A stretch of 37,006 nucleotides of DNA from Bacteroidales bacterium (GTDB lineage: Bacteria; Bacteroidota; Bacteroidia; Bacteroidales; UBA7960): NCBI GenBank assembly GCA_007134525.1, contig SLKR01000003.1:1-37006 (forward strand), written 5' to 3'. Position 1 is the stretch's first letter, and each line of letters opens with the position of its first letter. Of the stretch, positions 1 through 8,742 are shown piece after piece. The notes beneath the pieces were generated by a model that saw only the letters and a list, made by a program, of their open reading frames with translations, searched no databases and had not been told where the DNA came from. The translations under genes and the position numbers were made by a program.

Positions 1-102
1 CTTTACGAAAAGATCACAGGAGAAAAGTTCATAAAATCTCCCGCCGCTGACACTGAAAAGAGGATTGAGGAAAACTGCATGCAGTACCTTAAAAGTCTTT
101 AG
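1..102 (+). CDS. purC: 3' end of probable phosphoribosylaminoimidazole-succinocarboxamide synthase (partial)
   Basis: Frame 1 is open from the window edge to a TAG at 100-102 and encodes about 33 residues, beginning LYEKITGEKF and ending NCMQYLKSL. The LYEKITGEKF stretch followed by an Arg-Ile-Glu-Glu helix resembles, from memory, the C-terminus of Bacteroidota SAICAR synthase, which joins CAIR and aspartate in purine biosynthesis. Only the tail is visible, so no catalytic residues can be checked. A strong intrinsic terminator follows 26 bp later, which fits a gene end here. The ORF track misses it because the start lies outside the window. The identity is tentative; the reading frame is better supported than the name. 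Confidence 0.6.
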   Translation, partial: LYEKITGEKFIKSPAADTEKRIEENCMQYLKSL

Positions 103-127
103 AACAGATTCAATTAACAAAGCTCAC

Positions 128-157
128 AAAGGCCACCCCCGCGGGTGGCCTTTTTTT
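128..157 (+). terminator. Rho-independent terminator after purC
   Basis: An 8-bp perfect GC-rich stem (GGCCACCC / GGGTGGCC) with a 4-base loop (CCGC) is followed directly by seven T residues and preceded by AAA, so it could also extend as A-T pairs. It lies 26 bp past the purC stop and should separate purC from the lysine catabolic genes. Confidence 0.9.
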
Positions 158-176
158 ATCCACCCATTTAAGTGTC

Positions 177-209
177 TTTGCAAAAGACAAAAAAAATCAT
201 TTACATTTG
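177..209 (+). promoter_or_regulatory. Bacteroidota-type promoter for the lysine catabolic pair
   Basis: A TTTG at 177-180 (-33 element) is separated by 21 bp from TACATTTG at 202-209, an exact match to the -7 consensus TAnnTTTG. It lies after the terminator and about 40 bp upstream of the LKR start codon at 249, leaving a short leader. The assignment rests on motif match and position only. Confidence 0.55.
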
Positions 210-248
210 CCCAGTTACCATTTTGTGTTAAAGTAAACTTTTTTTCAT

Positions 249-1553
249 ATGGCAGTTATAGGGATCAGGCATGAAGATAAGTATGAGATGGAGAGGCGTA
301 CTCCCATCACCCCAAAACACGCAAACAAGCTTATAAATGAATACGGTCTGGATATAGCGGTACAGTCATCACCCAAAAGGGTGTTCTCCGACCAGGAGTA
401 CATTAAGGCCGGTGCCCGGGTTGAAAAAAACCTGGATGGATGCGACCTGATATTTGGAGTTAAGGAAATTCCGGAAGCTGCTTTTGAAGAGGGTAAAACA
501 TATGTGTTTTTCAGCCATGTAATAAAGGGGCAGCCGTATAATATGCCGATGCTCCGCAAGATGATGGACAAAAAATGTAATCTCATTGACTACGAGTGCA
601 TAAAGGATGATCAGGACAAACGGCTGATCTTCTTCGGCAGGTACGCGGGGCTTGCCGGCATGATAAACTCACTGTGGAGCCTTGGCCAGAGGCTGAAGGA
701 ATACGGCTTTTCAGACAATCCCTTCCTTGGTATCAGGCAGGCGCAACACTACTCCTCCCTAAAAGAGGCAAAAGAGGCGGTTTCGGCAGTGGGCCGGCAG
801 ATAGCAGAAAAAGGGCTGCCGCCAGAGCTAAGGCCCCTTACAATAGGTTTTACAGGTTACGGCAATGTATCGGCAGGTGCCCAGGAGATCGCAAACCTTC
901 TGCCCTCAAAGGTGATCACCCCCAGGCAGCTTTTAAGTCTTAGCAAAAGAAAGTACCTGCCGTCGAATATAATATACAAGGTAATATTCAAGGAAGAGCA
1001 CCTGTCTGCCAGAAAAGACGGCAAAAAGTTCGAGCTGGAGGATTACTACAAGAACCCCGGAAACTACAGGAATATATTTGAACAATACATTCCGCATCTT
1101 ACGGTTTTGATGAACTGCATGTACTGGGACAGCCGCTATCCGCGCATAGTCACCAAGGATTACCTTGCCAGGCTTTTCGAAGGTGACAGGCCCAGGCTTA
1201 CCGTTATCGGGGATGTGACCTGCGATCCCGACGGCTCGGTAGAATGCACTCACAAGGGCACGGCAATAGAAGATCCTGTATTCGTTTACGATCCTGATAA
1301 AAGAGAGCCCTCAATGGGTTTTAAAGGCCAGGGGATCCTGGTAATGGCAGTCGACATACTACCCAGTGAACTCCCAAGAGATGCATCCGGGGCATTTGCC
1401 GATGCGCTATTCCCCTTTATAGCTCCTGTAGCGAATACAGACTTTTCAAAGCAGACCAAAGATCTGGGGCTTCCGGGCCCCGTAGAAAAGGCGCTTATAC
1501 TGCACAGGGGGCGGCTTACACCAGATTATGACTATATAAATAAATATCTGTAA
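249..1553 (+). CDS. Lysine-ketoglutarate reductase (LKR-domain protein; saccharopine-forming)
   Basis: This 434-aa protein resembles the N-terminal half of the bifunctional alpha-aminoadipate semialdehyde synthase (AASS). The start GIRHEDKYEMERRTPITP is the characteristic opening of the alanine dehydrogenase/PNT-like N domain in LKR proteins, and TIGFTGYGNVS (about residue 198) looks like the Rossmann nucleotide loop. Predicted reaction: lysine plus 2-oxoglutarate reduced with NAD(P)H to saccharopine, in the cytoplasm. The next gene, 13 bp downstream, supplies the saccharopine dehydrogenase half, so the pair equals AASS split into two proteins. The length suits a stand-alone LKR domain. The ATG at 249 follows a good Bacteroidota promoter. 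The direction (catabolic versus biosynthetic) is inferred from the AASS-like pairing; no other lysine-pathway genes are nearby. Confidence 0.85.
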   Translation: MAVIGIRHEDKYEMERRTPITPKHANKLINEYGLDIAVQSSPKRVFSDQEYIKAGARVEKNLDGCDLIFGVKEIPEAAFEEGKTYVFFSHVIKGQPYNMPMLRKMMDKKCNLIDYECIKDDQDKRLIFFGRYAGLAGMINSLWSLGQRLKEYGFSDNPFLGIRQAQHYSSLKEAKEAVSAVGRQIAEKGLPPELRPLTIGFTGYGNVSAGAQEIANLLPSKVITPRQLLSLSKRKYLPSNIIYKVIFKEEHLSARKDGKKFELEDYYKNPGNYRNIFEQYIPHLTVLMNCMYWDSRYPRIVTKDYLARLFEGDRPRLTVIGDVTCDPDGSVECTHKGTAIEDPVFVYDPDKREPSMGFKGQGILVMAVDILPSELPRDASGAFADALFPFIAPVANTDFSKQTKDLGLPGPVEKALILHRGRLTPDYDYINKYL

Positions 1554-1566
1554 AACTTATAGCTAT

Positions 1567-2907
1567 ATGAAAAAAGTATTGATTCTTGGAGCAGGAATGG
1601 TTGTAAAACCCATTGTAAAGTATCTGCTTGAAAAAAACATCGCAGTTACCGTTGCAAGCCGTACCAGGTCAAAAGCCGATGCAATGATTGACGGCCACCC
1701 CAACGGGACTGCCGTTGAGTGGACAGTCGATGACGGCAAGACTCTTGACAGATTGGTATCAGGCCACGACCTTACCGTAAGTCTCTTGCCCTGGATACAC
1801 CATATAATGGTTGCAAGGCACTGCATAAAGCATAAAAAGAATTTGGTAACCACCTCCTATGTAAAGCCTGAGATGAGGGCATTCGACCAGGAGGCAAGGG
1901 ATGCAGGCATTATCATTCTCAATGAGCTTGGCCTTGATCCTGGTATTGACCATATGTCTGCAATGAGGATCATTGACCATGTACACGGGAAAAACGGCAA
2001 GATTGAAGAGTTCTACAGTATATGCGGAGCGCTTCCGGCTCCCGAATCGGCAGGCGACAACCCTTTCAGGTATAAGTTCTCCTGGAGCCCCAAGGGGGTT
2101 ATCCTGGCAGGCAACAACGACGGACGCTTTCTGAGGCATGGAGAGGAGGTTTATGTTCCTACAGAGGATCTTTTCAAAAACCCCCTCAAGGTTGATTTTG
2201 CCGGAGTAGGCGAGCTGGACATTTACCCGAACCGCGACAGCATGCCTTATATTGAACTTTACGGCATTCCGGAAACCAAAACCATGTTGAGGGGAACATT
2301 CAGGTATCCGGGCTGGTGTGAGAGCCTCGACGCAATAAAGGCACTGAAACTGCTTGCAAATGACACATATGACTTTACTGGCAAGACCTATGCCGGCATG
2401 GTAGCCATGCTGGCCGGGTTTGACAATACAAAAGAAATACAAGGCAAGGTAGCATCTTATCTGGATACAGATACCGGTGCCCACGCCATAAAGGCTATGG
2501 AGTGGCTGGGCCTGTTCAGCAACAAAAGGATGAACCGCCGCCAGGATACACCATTTGAGATTGTTTCAGACCTTATGATTGAGAAAATGATGATCGGCAG
2601 TGGCGAAAGGGATATGGTTGCAATGCAGCACGTATTCCTGGCCTCTTACCCGGACGGCAAAAGGGAGGTAATAAAGTCATCGATGCTCGACTTCGGAAGT
2701 CCTTCAACTGATACCGCAATTGCACGTACTGTTGCACTGCCGGCCGCTGTGGGTGTGGAGATGATACTACAGGGAAAGATAATCGAAAAAGGGGTACACA
2801 TACCCGTGATCCCCTCCATATACAATCCGGTACTCGATGCCCTTGAATCTATGGAAATCCGTATGGAAGAGAAGTTCGGCCTTCCGGAAACCGATATAAT
2901 CAGGTAA
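1567..2907 (+). CDS. Saccharopine dehydrogenase (SDH; AASS C-terminal type)
   Basis: This 446-aa protein has an N-terminal Rossmann fold with the dinucleotide loop VLILGAGMVVKPIVKYL (about residues 4-20), then SLLPWIHH, TTSYVKPEM and NELGLDPGIDHM. The last motif is typical of the SDH half of AASS. Predicted reaction: oxidation of saccharopine to glutamate and alpha-aminoadipate semialdehyde. It lies 13 bp after the LKR gene and is surely co-transcribed. Its 3' end overlaps the convergent GH3 gene by 8 bp. No truncation or frameshift is seen. The product semialdehyde would need a dehydrogenase that is not encoded in this window. Confidence 0.88.
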   Translation: MKKVLILGAGMVVKPIVKYLLEKNIAVTVASRTRSKADAMIDGHPNGTAVEWTVDDGKTLDRLVSGHDLTVSLLPWIHHIMVARHCIKHKKNLVTTSYVKPEMRAFDQEARDAGIIILNELGLDPGIDHMSAMRIIDHVHGKNGKIEEFYSICGALPAPESAGDNPFRYKFSWSPKGVILAGNNDGRFLRHGEEVYVPTEDLFKNPLKVDFAGVGELDIYPNRDSMPYIELYGIPETKTMLRGTFRYPGWCESLDAIKALKLLANDTYDFTGKTYAGMVAMLAGFDNTKEIQGKVASYLDTDTGAHAIKAMEWLGLFSNKRMNRRQDTPFEIVSDLMIEKMMIGSGERDMVAMQHVFLASYPDGKREVIKSSMLDFGSPSTDTAIARTVALPAAVGVEMILQGKIIEKGVHIPVIPSIYNPVLDALESMEIRMEEKFGLPETDIIR

Positions 2908-4408
2908 GCAGGGTCATTTTCTCATTTTCTATAAACCAGCCGGCTATTTTTCTGTCATTAGACAGGTGAGGCACCTTGTTCTGCCCGCCGAGCTTTCCTA
3001 TAGACTCCATATACCTGTTGAATGCACCTTTATCTAACCTGTACACCTCAGCCGGCTTTAGTATTTGGCCACTGACAAGATCACTGTAATAAGGATTCTT
3101 TTCCTGGAGTGTCTTATCAATAGTACGGGCAAACAGCGCTTTATCCTCAGGCTCCCTGTTGAACTCAATGAACCACTGGTGACAGGGAAGGCCCGAAGGA
3201 TTATCAACAAGTGGCGCGAGAGTAAACTCAGTAACGACCGATGAGGTTTTGGCTGCAGCGAAGGTAACGGCGTGTTCCGCCTCTTCCGCAATAATATGCT
3301 CGCCAAATGCCGATGTAAAATGGCTGAGTCTGCCAGTTGAAACAAAACGGTATGGATCCTTTGAAACAAAACGCACTGTGTCGCCGATATTGTAACCCCA
3401 GAGGCCGGCATTTGTGTTCAGTATCATTACGTAGTTAACCCCTGTCTCAATACCTGAAAGCGCAACCCTTTGAGGGTTTTCATCAAAGAACTCATCTGCG
3501 GGTATGAACTCATAGAAAACACCTGCCTCGGGTATCAGGAGAAGGCCCTCGGAAGGCCACTCATCCTGAAAACCGATAAAGCCCTCGGAGGCCGGAAAGG
3601 TCTCCAGCGACGGGGTATCCCTGCCTATCAGCTGAAAGAACTTCTTCTGGTAAGGTTCAAAGTTCACACCTCCGTATACAAATAATGAAAATGCAGGGAA
3701 CAATTCCGATATGGATGATTTGCCGGTAAAATCAAGCAGCCTTTCGAAGTACATCTCAACCCAGGGTGGTATACCACTGATAAGACTCATATTCTTGTCG
3801 GCAGTTTCCCTCACAATAGCATCCAGCTTTTTATCCCATTCAGGGATGCAGTTTGCCTCGTATGAGGGCAGCCTCCGACTGCGCAGGTAAGCAGGAATAT
3901 GCCTGTGCGATATTCCTGACAGCCGGCCTGTGGGTATCTCTCCTGCCATGTCAAGCTCAGGGCTTCCAGAAACGAATATCATCCTGCCTTTAAGAAAATC
4001 TGTGCACCCTGTCTTCAATATGTACATTAACAATGCATTCCTGGCAGAACTAACATGGTATGGCATTGACTCCCGGCTTATCGGGATATACTTGACACCT
4101 GATGTGGTACCAGATGTCTTTGAAAGATAAAGGGGCTTACCGGGCCATAGCACATCCTCCTCCCCTGCCCTGATCATATCTATATACCGGCTTAACCCCT
4201 CATAATCCCTTACCGGGACCTTCTCCCTGAAGGAATCATAATCCTTTATGCCATCAAAGCCATGCTCCTTCCCAAAACGGGTTTTCCTGCCGTTTTCAAG
4301 CAGGTGCTTGAATAGATTCTCCTGGATGTCAGTTGCTTTGCTGTACCAGCGATCAAAGCGCTTTCGTGAAAACCCTGCAACTATTCTGGCGGCTGCGTTA
4401 ATTATCAT
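2900..4408 (-). CDS. GH3 family acyl-acid amido synthetase
   Basis: This roughly 502-aa protein belongs to the GH3 (auxin-responsive promoter) superfamily of acyl-adenylate-forming amide synthetases, which in plants conjugate acyl acids such as indole-acetate or jasmonate to amino acids. Visible motifs are the ATP/AMP P-loop LSKTSGTTSGVKYIPIS (about residue 95), PASEGFIGFQ, and YNIGDTVRFVS followed by STGRLSHF, which match adenylation motifs of the family. The ORF track starts at a TTG (4414); the ATG at 4408 is preferred, 6 bp after the M20 stop. The bacterial substrate is unknown. The gene is translationally close to an M20 amidohydrolase, the enzyme class that hydrolyses GH3 products in plants. 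No signal peptide is seen, so it is probably cytoplasmic. Confidence 0.85.
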   Translation of the reverse strand: MIINAAARIVAGFSRKRFDRWYSKATDIQENLFKHLLENGRKTRFGKEHGFDGIKDYDSFREKVPVRDYEGLSRYIDMIRAGEEDVLWPGKPLYLSKTSGTTSGVKYIPISRESMPYHVSSARNALLMYILKTGCTDFLKGRMIFVSGSPELDMAGEIPTGRLSGISHRHIPAYLRSRRLPSYEANCIPEWDKKLDAIVRETADKNMSLISGIPPWVEMYFERLLDFTGKSSISELFPAFSLFVYGGVNFEPYQKKFFQLIGRDTPSLETFPASEGFIGFQDEWPSEGLLLIPEAGVFYEFIPADEFFDENPQRVALSGIETGVNYVMILNTNAGLWGYNIGDTVRFVSKDPYRFVSTGRLSHFTSAFGEHIIAEEAEHAVTFAAAKTSSVVTEFTLAPLVDNPSGLPCHQWFIEFNREPEDKALFARTIDKTLQEKNPYYSDLVSGQILKPAEVYRLDKGAFNRYMESIGKLGGQNKVPHLSNDRKIAGWFIENEKMTLLT

Positions 4409-4414
4409 AGGCAA

Positions 4415-5851
4415 TTAAAATTCATTTGTTTGATTCAAAATGTTGTATATTAGGTTAACATAAACCTCAATACCCTTGTTCAGCCCACCTACCGGAAAAC
4501 GTTCGTCAAAGTAGTGAATAGACTCCATAAGCTCTTCGGGCATAATAGCCGGCAGCAGGCCGTAAGACGGAATGCCACGGCGGCGGAAGAAACGGTTGTC
4601 ATTGATCGCCACAAACAAAAATGGAACCACCTCAACCTCTCCGAATACAGAATAAAGGCTCTCTTTTAGCGCACGAAAATACATACCCTGTTCAGAAACA
4701 GGTGCAGGCGGACTGGAGGCCAATACATTTACGCTCACCTCCCACGGGGACACGATGCGCTTTACCTCTTCCAAAAACTCCTCCTCATCTGTATCGGGGA
4801 GAAGCCTGCAGTCAAACACCGCACGTGTATGGGTCGGGATCTGATTGTAAGCACCCTCAGCACTGCTTATACTGGTAAGCACCATTGTATTGGTCAGCAT
4901 CGAGGAACTTATCGGATCCCTGCGAATAAAACGGCCAAAGAGAGGGGCAAAAAAATCAACATTCTTCATCATCCGGCGGACCAACCCACTTTCATAATCG
5001 CTCAGATGAATAAATGTCTCGCTGACGGTAGGCGATACTGATATATTTGGTATCGCTTCAATAAGTGCATTACAGGCAGCGGTAACCTCCCTGGTTGAAT
5101 AGACCTCCCGGGGTATTGACCCATGACCCGAAGTGGTAGCATCAGATATTACTTCCAAAAACATTCTTCTTTTCTGAACGACCTCTATTCCGAATACTGT
5201 CAGATCAGGCCTTGAGGGCAAGAGCCCGTTCACCCCTGCCCCGCCTTCACCATAAACAACAACAGGGTTAAGCTCCTCGAGATATTCCGAGGCAATTATT
5301 CTGGCTCCCTTGTTACCACCTGTCTCTTCTCCTGATACAGCCAGCAGGCTTACATTATAGGGCAGGTCGGTTTCATGTGCAAGATCTTTATACCGCAGTA
5401 TTGCCATTAACTGCATTACCCCCAGGGCCTTATTATCAATTGCCCCCCTGCCCCATACCATTCCATCGGCGATCTTGCCTGAGAAAGGCGGATATGTCCA
5501 CCCCTGCTCATCACCGGCAGGAACAACGTCTATATGAGTCAAAAAAACAATGTTAGGCTTTTGCTGATCCAGTGGGTAAAGTGAAGCCGCAAAGTTAAAG
5601 CTGTCCTCCTGGTCGGTAAAGATCCTTGTATAGAGTCCATTTTCCCGGCAGAAGGATTCAAGGAACACCCCGGCCTCTTTTTCCTGGCCCGAAACAGAAG
5701 GGATCTGCACATAGGCGCTGAGGAGCTCGGCAGCTTCTGTGTCCGGTCTGTTACCTGTATCTGAGGCCACATTAAGTTCAGTGAATAATAAGGCCTGAAG
5801 CAAAAGTATCACCAGGCCGGGGAAATAATTACCCTTGAAGCTCATTATCAT
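4415..5851 (-). CDS. Exported M20 family amidohydrolase/carboxypeptidase (PM20D1/CPS1-like)
   Basis: This roughly 478-aa metallopeptidase has the M20 di-zinc motifs in order: FLTHIDVVPAG (His and Asp), GRGAIDNKALG (bridging Asp), SGEETGGNKGA (catalytic Glu plus ligand Glu), VYGEGGAG (ligand position), a dimerisation-domain SGHGSIP, and a C-terminal ESIHYFDERFPV (His ligand). Length and layout resemble PM20D1/CPS1 members, which act on N-acyl amino acids or peptides. The ORF-track start (5929) is TTG and lies upstream of a good promoter match, so the ATG at 5851 is chosen; ATG 5845 is equally possible. From there the N-terminus (SFKGNYFPGLVILLLQALLFTE) is a signal peptide or anchor, so the enzyme is likely periplasmic. 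It is in tandem with GH3. Confidence 0.82.
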   Translation of the reverse strand: MIMSFKGNYFPGLVILLLQALLFTELNVASDTGNRPDTEAAELLSAYVQIPSVSGQEKEAGVFLESFCRENGLYTRIFTDQEDSFNFAASLYPLDQQKPNIVFLTHIDVVPAGDEQGWTYPPFSGKIADGMVWGRGAIDNKALGVMQLMAILRYKDLAHETDLPYNVSLLAVSGEETGGNKGARIIASEYLEELNPVVVYGEGGAGVNGLLPSRPDLTVFGIEVVQKRRMFLEVISDATTSGHGSIPREVYSTREVTAACNALIEAIPNISVSPTVSETFIHLSDYESGLVRRMMKNVDFFAPLFGRFIRRDPISSSMLTNTMVLTSISSAEGAYNQIPTHTRAVFDCRLLPDTDEEEFLEEVKRIVSPWEVSVNVLASSPPAPVSEQGMYFRALKESLYSVFGEVEVVPFLFVAINDNRFFRRRGIPSYGLLPAIMPEELMESIHYFDERFPVGGLNKGIEVYVNLIYNILNQTNEF

Positions 5852-5893
5852 AATATCCGTTAACTTAAACGTTTTAATAAAACCGGTCAGGTA

Positions 5894-5924
5894 TAAAAAT
5901 AGTAAAGCCACAACTAACCACAAA
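5894..5924 (-). promoter_or_regulatory. Promoter for the M20-GH3 operon
   Basis: On the minus strand TTTG (5924-5921) is followed after exactly 19 bp by TATTTTTA (5901-5894), seven of eight positions of TAnnTTTG. A start near 5887 would leave about 35 nt of leader before the ATG at 5851. The TTG start called by the ORF track lies upstream of this element, which argues against it. Confidence 0.5.
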
Positions 5925-5942
5925 ACCAATCGCCGGATATCC

Positions 5943-7748
5943 TTAATGTTTTATTGTACCGCCAAGGTCAGTTGCAGAAAGGTTATAATAGATTACACCG
6001 CCTGCAATAAGAGCTATTGAAAAATAGACACCCATGTGGAGGAATTCACCAAATATCAGTTTACCCGTGCCAAAAAGGCTGAACATTACCATCAGGCAGC
6101 CACATATGTAGTTAACAAAAAGGCGTGAGTATCCGGTATCCCCCTTTATATCGGGCATGGATTCTGAAACCGGCCTCCAGCCTGCACCTCCGGGATGCAC
6201 CTTTTTGTAAAAGGACTCCAGTGTATCCCTGTCAGAGGGCTTTGTAAGATATGTTACCACCAGCCATACCAGGGTGGACCAGGCAACTATTATAATCAGG
6301 ATACTCTCATAGTTAAGGTTATATCTGAAAACCAATATCGGATAAACAGCATAAGGGGCCAGCATGGCTGATATCTCCGACCACGCATTTATCCTCCACC
6401 AGAACCACCTCAAAAGCAATACCAGCCCTATACCACCACTGCAGGCGAGTATAAAGCGCCATGCATCGCTTATCATGCTGAACTGGGTTGTAACCACCAG
6501 CGAGAAAAGCATAAGAACAACCGTGGTCACCCTGGAAACCCCGACGTAATATCTTTCTTTTGCTCCCCTTTTAATGAAAGGCCGGAACAGGTCGTTGACA
6601 ATATAGGAAGCACCCCAGACGGTCTGTGAAGACATCGTCGACATATATGCGGCAAAAAAGGCTGCAAGCAAAAGGCCAAGCAGACCGGTAGGCATCAGGT
6701 CACGGATCGCCATCACATAAGTTGCTCCCTTGTCAGCCTCCCCGGGATACATGACGAGTGCAGCGAGGGCAACAATGATCCAGGGCCAGGGCCTTATTGC
6801 ATAATGGGCAACCTGAAACCAGAGTGTTGCAAAAAGTGAATGCCTCTCATCCTTTGCCGACATCATCCTCTGTGCAACATAACCTCCCCCGCCAGGTTCT
6901 GAACCGGGATACCAGCTTGCCCACCATTGTACACCCAGGTAAGCAATAAGGGCAACAACAGTCATCCTGAGCATTCCTGTTGCAGCCACGGCTTGTTCCC
7001 CGCCTTCTACAACCGGAAAGAAGTCAAATACCCATGCGGATTCCGATAACTGCTCCTGGAGCCCGCTTATTCCGCCGACATGCCCCAGTGCTGCAACTGC
7101 AAGGATGATGCTGCCTCCCATGGCAATAAAGAACTGAAAAGTATCGGTTACAGTTACCCCCCACAGTCCGGATATAGCCGAATAGGCAGCTACAAACACA
7201 AGCATGCCCCCGACTGCAATCAAATGAGACGAAAACTCCATCCCAATAAAACTAACTCCTTCCAGTCCTAAAATCCTGAGATCAGGAAACATAACCTCCA
7301 GCACCTTCACCATTGCAAGGTTTACCCATGCCATTACAATGGAATTCATGAATATTCCGATGTACACTGCCCTGAACCCCCTCAGGAATCTCGCGGGCCT
7401 GCCGGAGTATCTTATTGACACAAACTCTGCATCGGTAAGAATCTCCGACCGCCTCCAAAGGCGCGCATAGAAAAATACTGTAAGCATTCCGCCGAAAAGC
7501 ATATTCCACCAGAGCCAGTTTCCGCTGATACCGCTTTGTGCCACCAGCTCTGTAACGGCAAGGGGCGTATCAGCGGCAAATGTTGTGGCCACCATGCTGG
7601 TCCCTGCAATATACCACGGGAGCCTGCGTCCTGACAGAAAGAAATCGGTAGTGCTGCCGCCTGCGCGTCTTGAAAGGTATATACTGATAACAATGCTGGC
7701 AAGCAGGAAAAAGACAATAATGATCCAGTCGGCAAGATGAACATTCAT
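5943..7748 (-). CDS. Sodium:solute symporter (SSS family)
   Basis: This roughly 601-aa integral membrane protein has more than ten hydrophobic segments. The start MNVHLADWIIIVFFLLASIVISIYLSR gives TM1, followed by the SSS-family TDFFLSGRRLPWYIAGTSMVATTFAADTPLAVTEL, where helix 2 carries sodium-binding-type Ser/Thr residues. It should import a solute with sodium; the substrate cannot be read from sequence. The ORF track begins at an ATG at 7853, but a -7 promoter match at 7786-7779 lies between that codon and the ATG at 7748, and translation from 7748 gives the normal SSS start. It is transcribed divergently from the MscS gene. The adjacent GH3/M20 pair raises the possibility that it imports a product of the amidohydrolase (inference). 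Confidence 0.88.
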   Translation of the reverse strand: MNVHLADWIIIVFFLLASIVISIYLSRRAGGSTTDFFLSGRRLPWYIAGTSMVATTFAADTPLAVTELVAQSGISGNWLWWNMLFGGMLTVFFYARLWRRSEILTDAEFVSIRYSGRPARFLRGFRAVYIGIFMNSIVMAWVNLAMVKVLEVMFPDLRILGLEGVSFIGMEFSSHLIAVGGMLVFVAAYSAISGLWGVTVTDTFQFFIAMGGSIILAVAALGHVGGISGLQEQLSESAWVFDFFPVVEGGEQAVAATGMLRMTVVALIAYLGVQWWASWYPGSEPGGGGYVAQRMMSAKDERHSLFATLWFQVAHYAIRPWPWIIVALAALVMYPGEADKGATYVMAIRDLMPTGLLGLLLAAFFAAYMSTMSSQTVWGASYIVNDLFRPFIKRGAKERYYVGVSRVTTVVLMLFSLVVTTQFSMISDAWRFILACSGGIGLVLLLRWFWWRINAWSEISAMLAPYAVYPILVFRYNLNYESILIIIVAWSTLVWLVVTYLTKPSDRDTLESFYKKVHPGGAGWRPVSESMPDIKGDTGYSRLFVNYICGCLMVMFSLFGTGKLIFGEFLHMGVYFSIALIAGGVIYYNLSATDLGGTIKH

Positions 7749-7778
7749 CCGGAATATTTTTTCTGATAAAGCGGCTGC

Positions 7779-7786
7779 CAAATATA
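7779..7786 (-). promoter_or_regulatory. -7 element for the symporter gene
   Basis: TATATTTG on the minus strand (7786-7779) is an exact TAnnTTTG match 30 bp upstream of the chosen ATG at 7748. No clear -33 TTTG is visible at the right distance, so support is moderate. Confidence 0.4.
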
Positions 7787-7838
7787 ACCAATGTATATTA
7801 GTTCCGGTATAAATTATTAAGCTGAATAAAATTTCGTG

Positions 7839-7846
7839 TATATTTG
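7839..7846 (+). promoter_or_regulatory. -7 element for mscS and possibly xdhAB
   Basis: TATATTTG at 7839-7846 is an exact TAnnTTTG match 38 bp upstream of the mscS ATG. No -33 TTTG is evident. Because xdhA starts only 18 bp after mscS, this may also drive the xanthine dehydrogenase genes. Confidence 0.4.
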
Positions 7847-7884
7847 TTTGCACTCGCCAATGAAAAAACTAAAAAATCTGTAAG

Positions 7885-8724
7885 ATGAAACTACTGCTTG
7901 ATTCAAAGTTTAACGTTGAAAGCCTGCTTGAGAGCGCAGGCAGTCTGATCGTTTCATACGGACTGAAGTTTATTACCGCAGTCGTGCTTCTGATAATAGG
8001 TTTATGGCTTGCCGGAAGGATCGGCAGGCTATTATATTTATCAATGGAAAAACGAAAAATAGACCATTCACTGAGTAATTTTCTCAAAACTGTTGTAAGC
8101 TCACTTCTGAAGATACTGGTTATTATAAGCATAATGACCTATGCGGGTCTGCCAATGACCTCCTTTATAGCAATACTTGCAGCAGCCGGCCTCGCAATCG
8201 GGCTGGCATTATCCGGGACGCTGCAAAATTTCGCCGGTGGAGTGCTCATACTGATAATAAAACCCTTTAAAGTTGGAGACTTCATTGAAGCTCAGGGCTA
8301 TATGGGTACAGTCATGGATATTCAAATATTCAATACAATACTGCAGACTCCTGACAATATAGTGATTATCATACCCAACGGCGGGCTTTCAACGGGAGCG
8401 GTAACGAACTATTCCGCAAGAGATACCAGGCGTGCGCAGTGGGTTTTCGGTATTGCATACGGAGACAGTTTCCAGAAGGCACAAAAGATACTAAAGCGGA
8501 TACTGGTAGAGGACCCCAGGGTACTAAAGGATCCGGAACCCATGATCTTTTTGTCAGAGCTCAACGACAGCTCGGTGGATATCACCGTGAGGGCATGGGC
8601 GAAATCCGGCGACTTCTGGCCAATGAGTTTTGACATCCACGAAAAGGTATATGACGCATTCAATAAAGAGGGAATAAATATACCCTTTCCCCAGATGGAT
8701 GTTCACCTGCAGAAACAGCAGTAA
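7885..8724 (+). CDS. Small-conductance mechanosensitive channel, MscS family
   Basis: At 279 aa this is close to the length of E. coli MscS. There are three N-terminal hydrophobic segments. The pore helix is AAAGLAIGLALSGTLQNFAGG (about residues 96-116), with the alternating Ala/Gly packing of TM3. KPFKVGDFIEAQGYMGTV then starts the cytosolic beta domain, and PNGGLSTGAVTNYSA is another classic MscS signature. The channel opens under membrane tension to release osmolytes. The gene is 18 bp upstream of xdhA on the same strand and probably co-transcribed, although a functional link to purine oxidation is not obvious. No oddities are seen. Confidence 0.93.
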   Translation: MKLLLDSKFNVESLLESAGSLIVSYGLKFITAVVLLIIGLWLAGRIGRLLYLSMEKRKIDHSLSNFLKTVVSSLLKILVIISIMTYAGLPMTSFIAILAAAGLAIGLALSGTLQNFAGGVLILIIKPFKVGDFIEAQGYMGTVMDIQIFNTILQTPDNIVIIIPNGGLSTGAVTNYSARDTRRAQWVFGIAYGDSFQKAQKILKRILVEDPRVLKDPEPMIFLSELNDSSVDITVRAWAKSGDFWPMSFDIHEKVYDAFNKEGINIPFPQMDVHLQKQQ

Positions 8725-8742
8725 GCATTTCACTAAACAGGC

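Noticed and set aside
65-274. ORF of 69 aa starting MRKTACSTLK
   Set aside because: It starts inside the probable purC tail, crosses the strong terminator and promoter, and overlaps the LKR gene; no recognisable features.
1759-2484. 241-aa minus-strand ORF inside the saccharopine dehydrogenase gene
   Set aside because: Long antisense shadow of a well-supported gene, with no motifs and Cys/His-rich composition typical of antisense frames.
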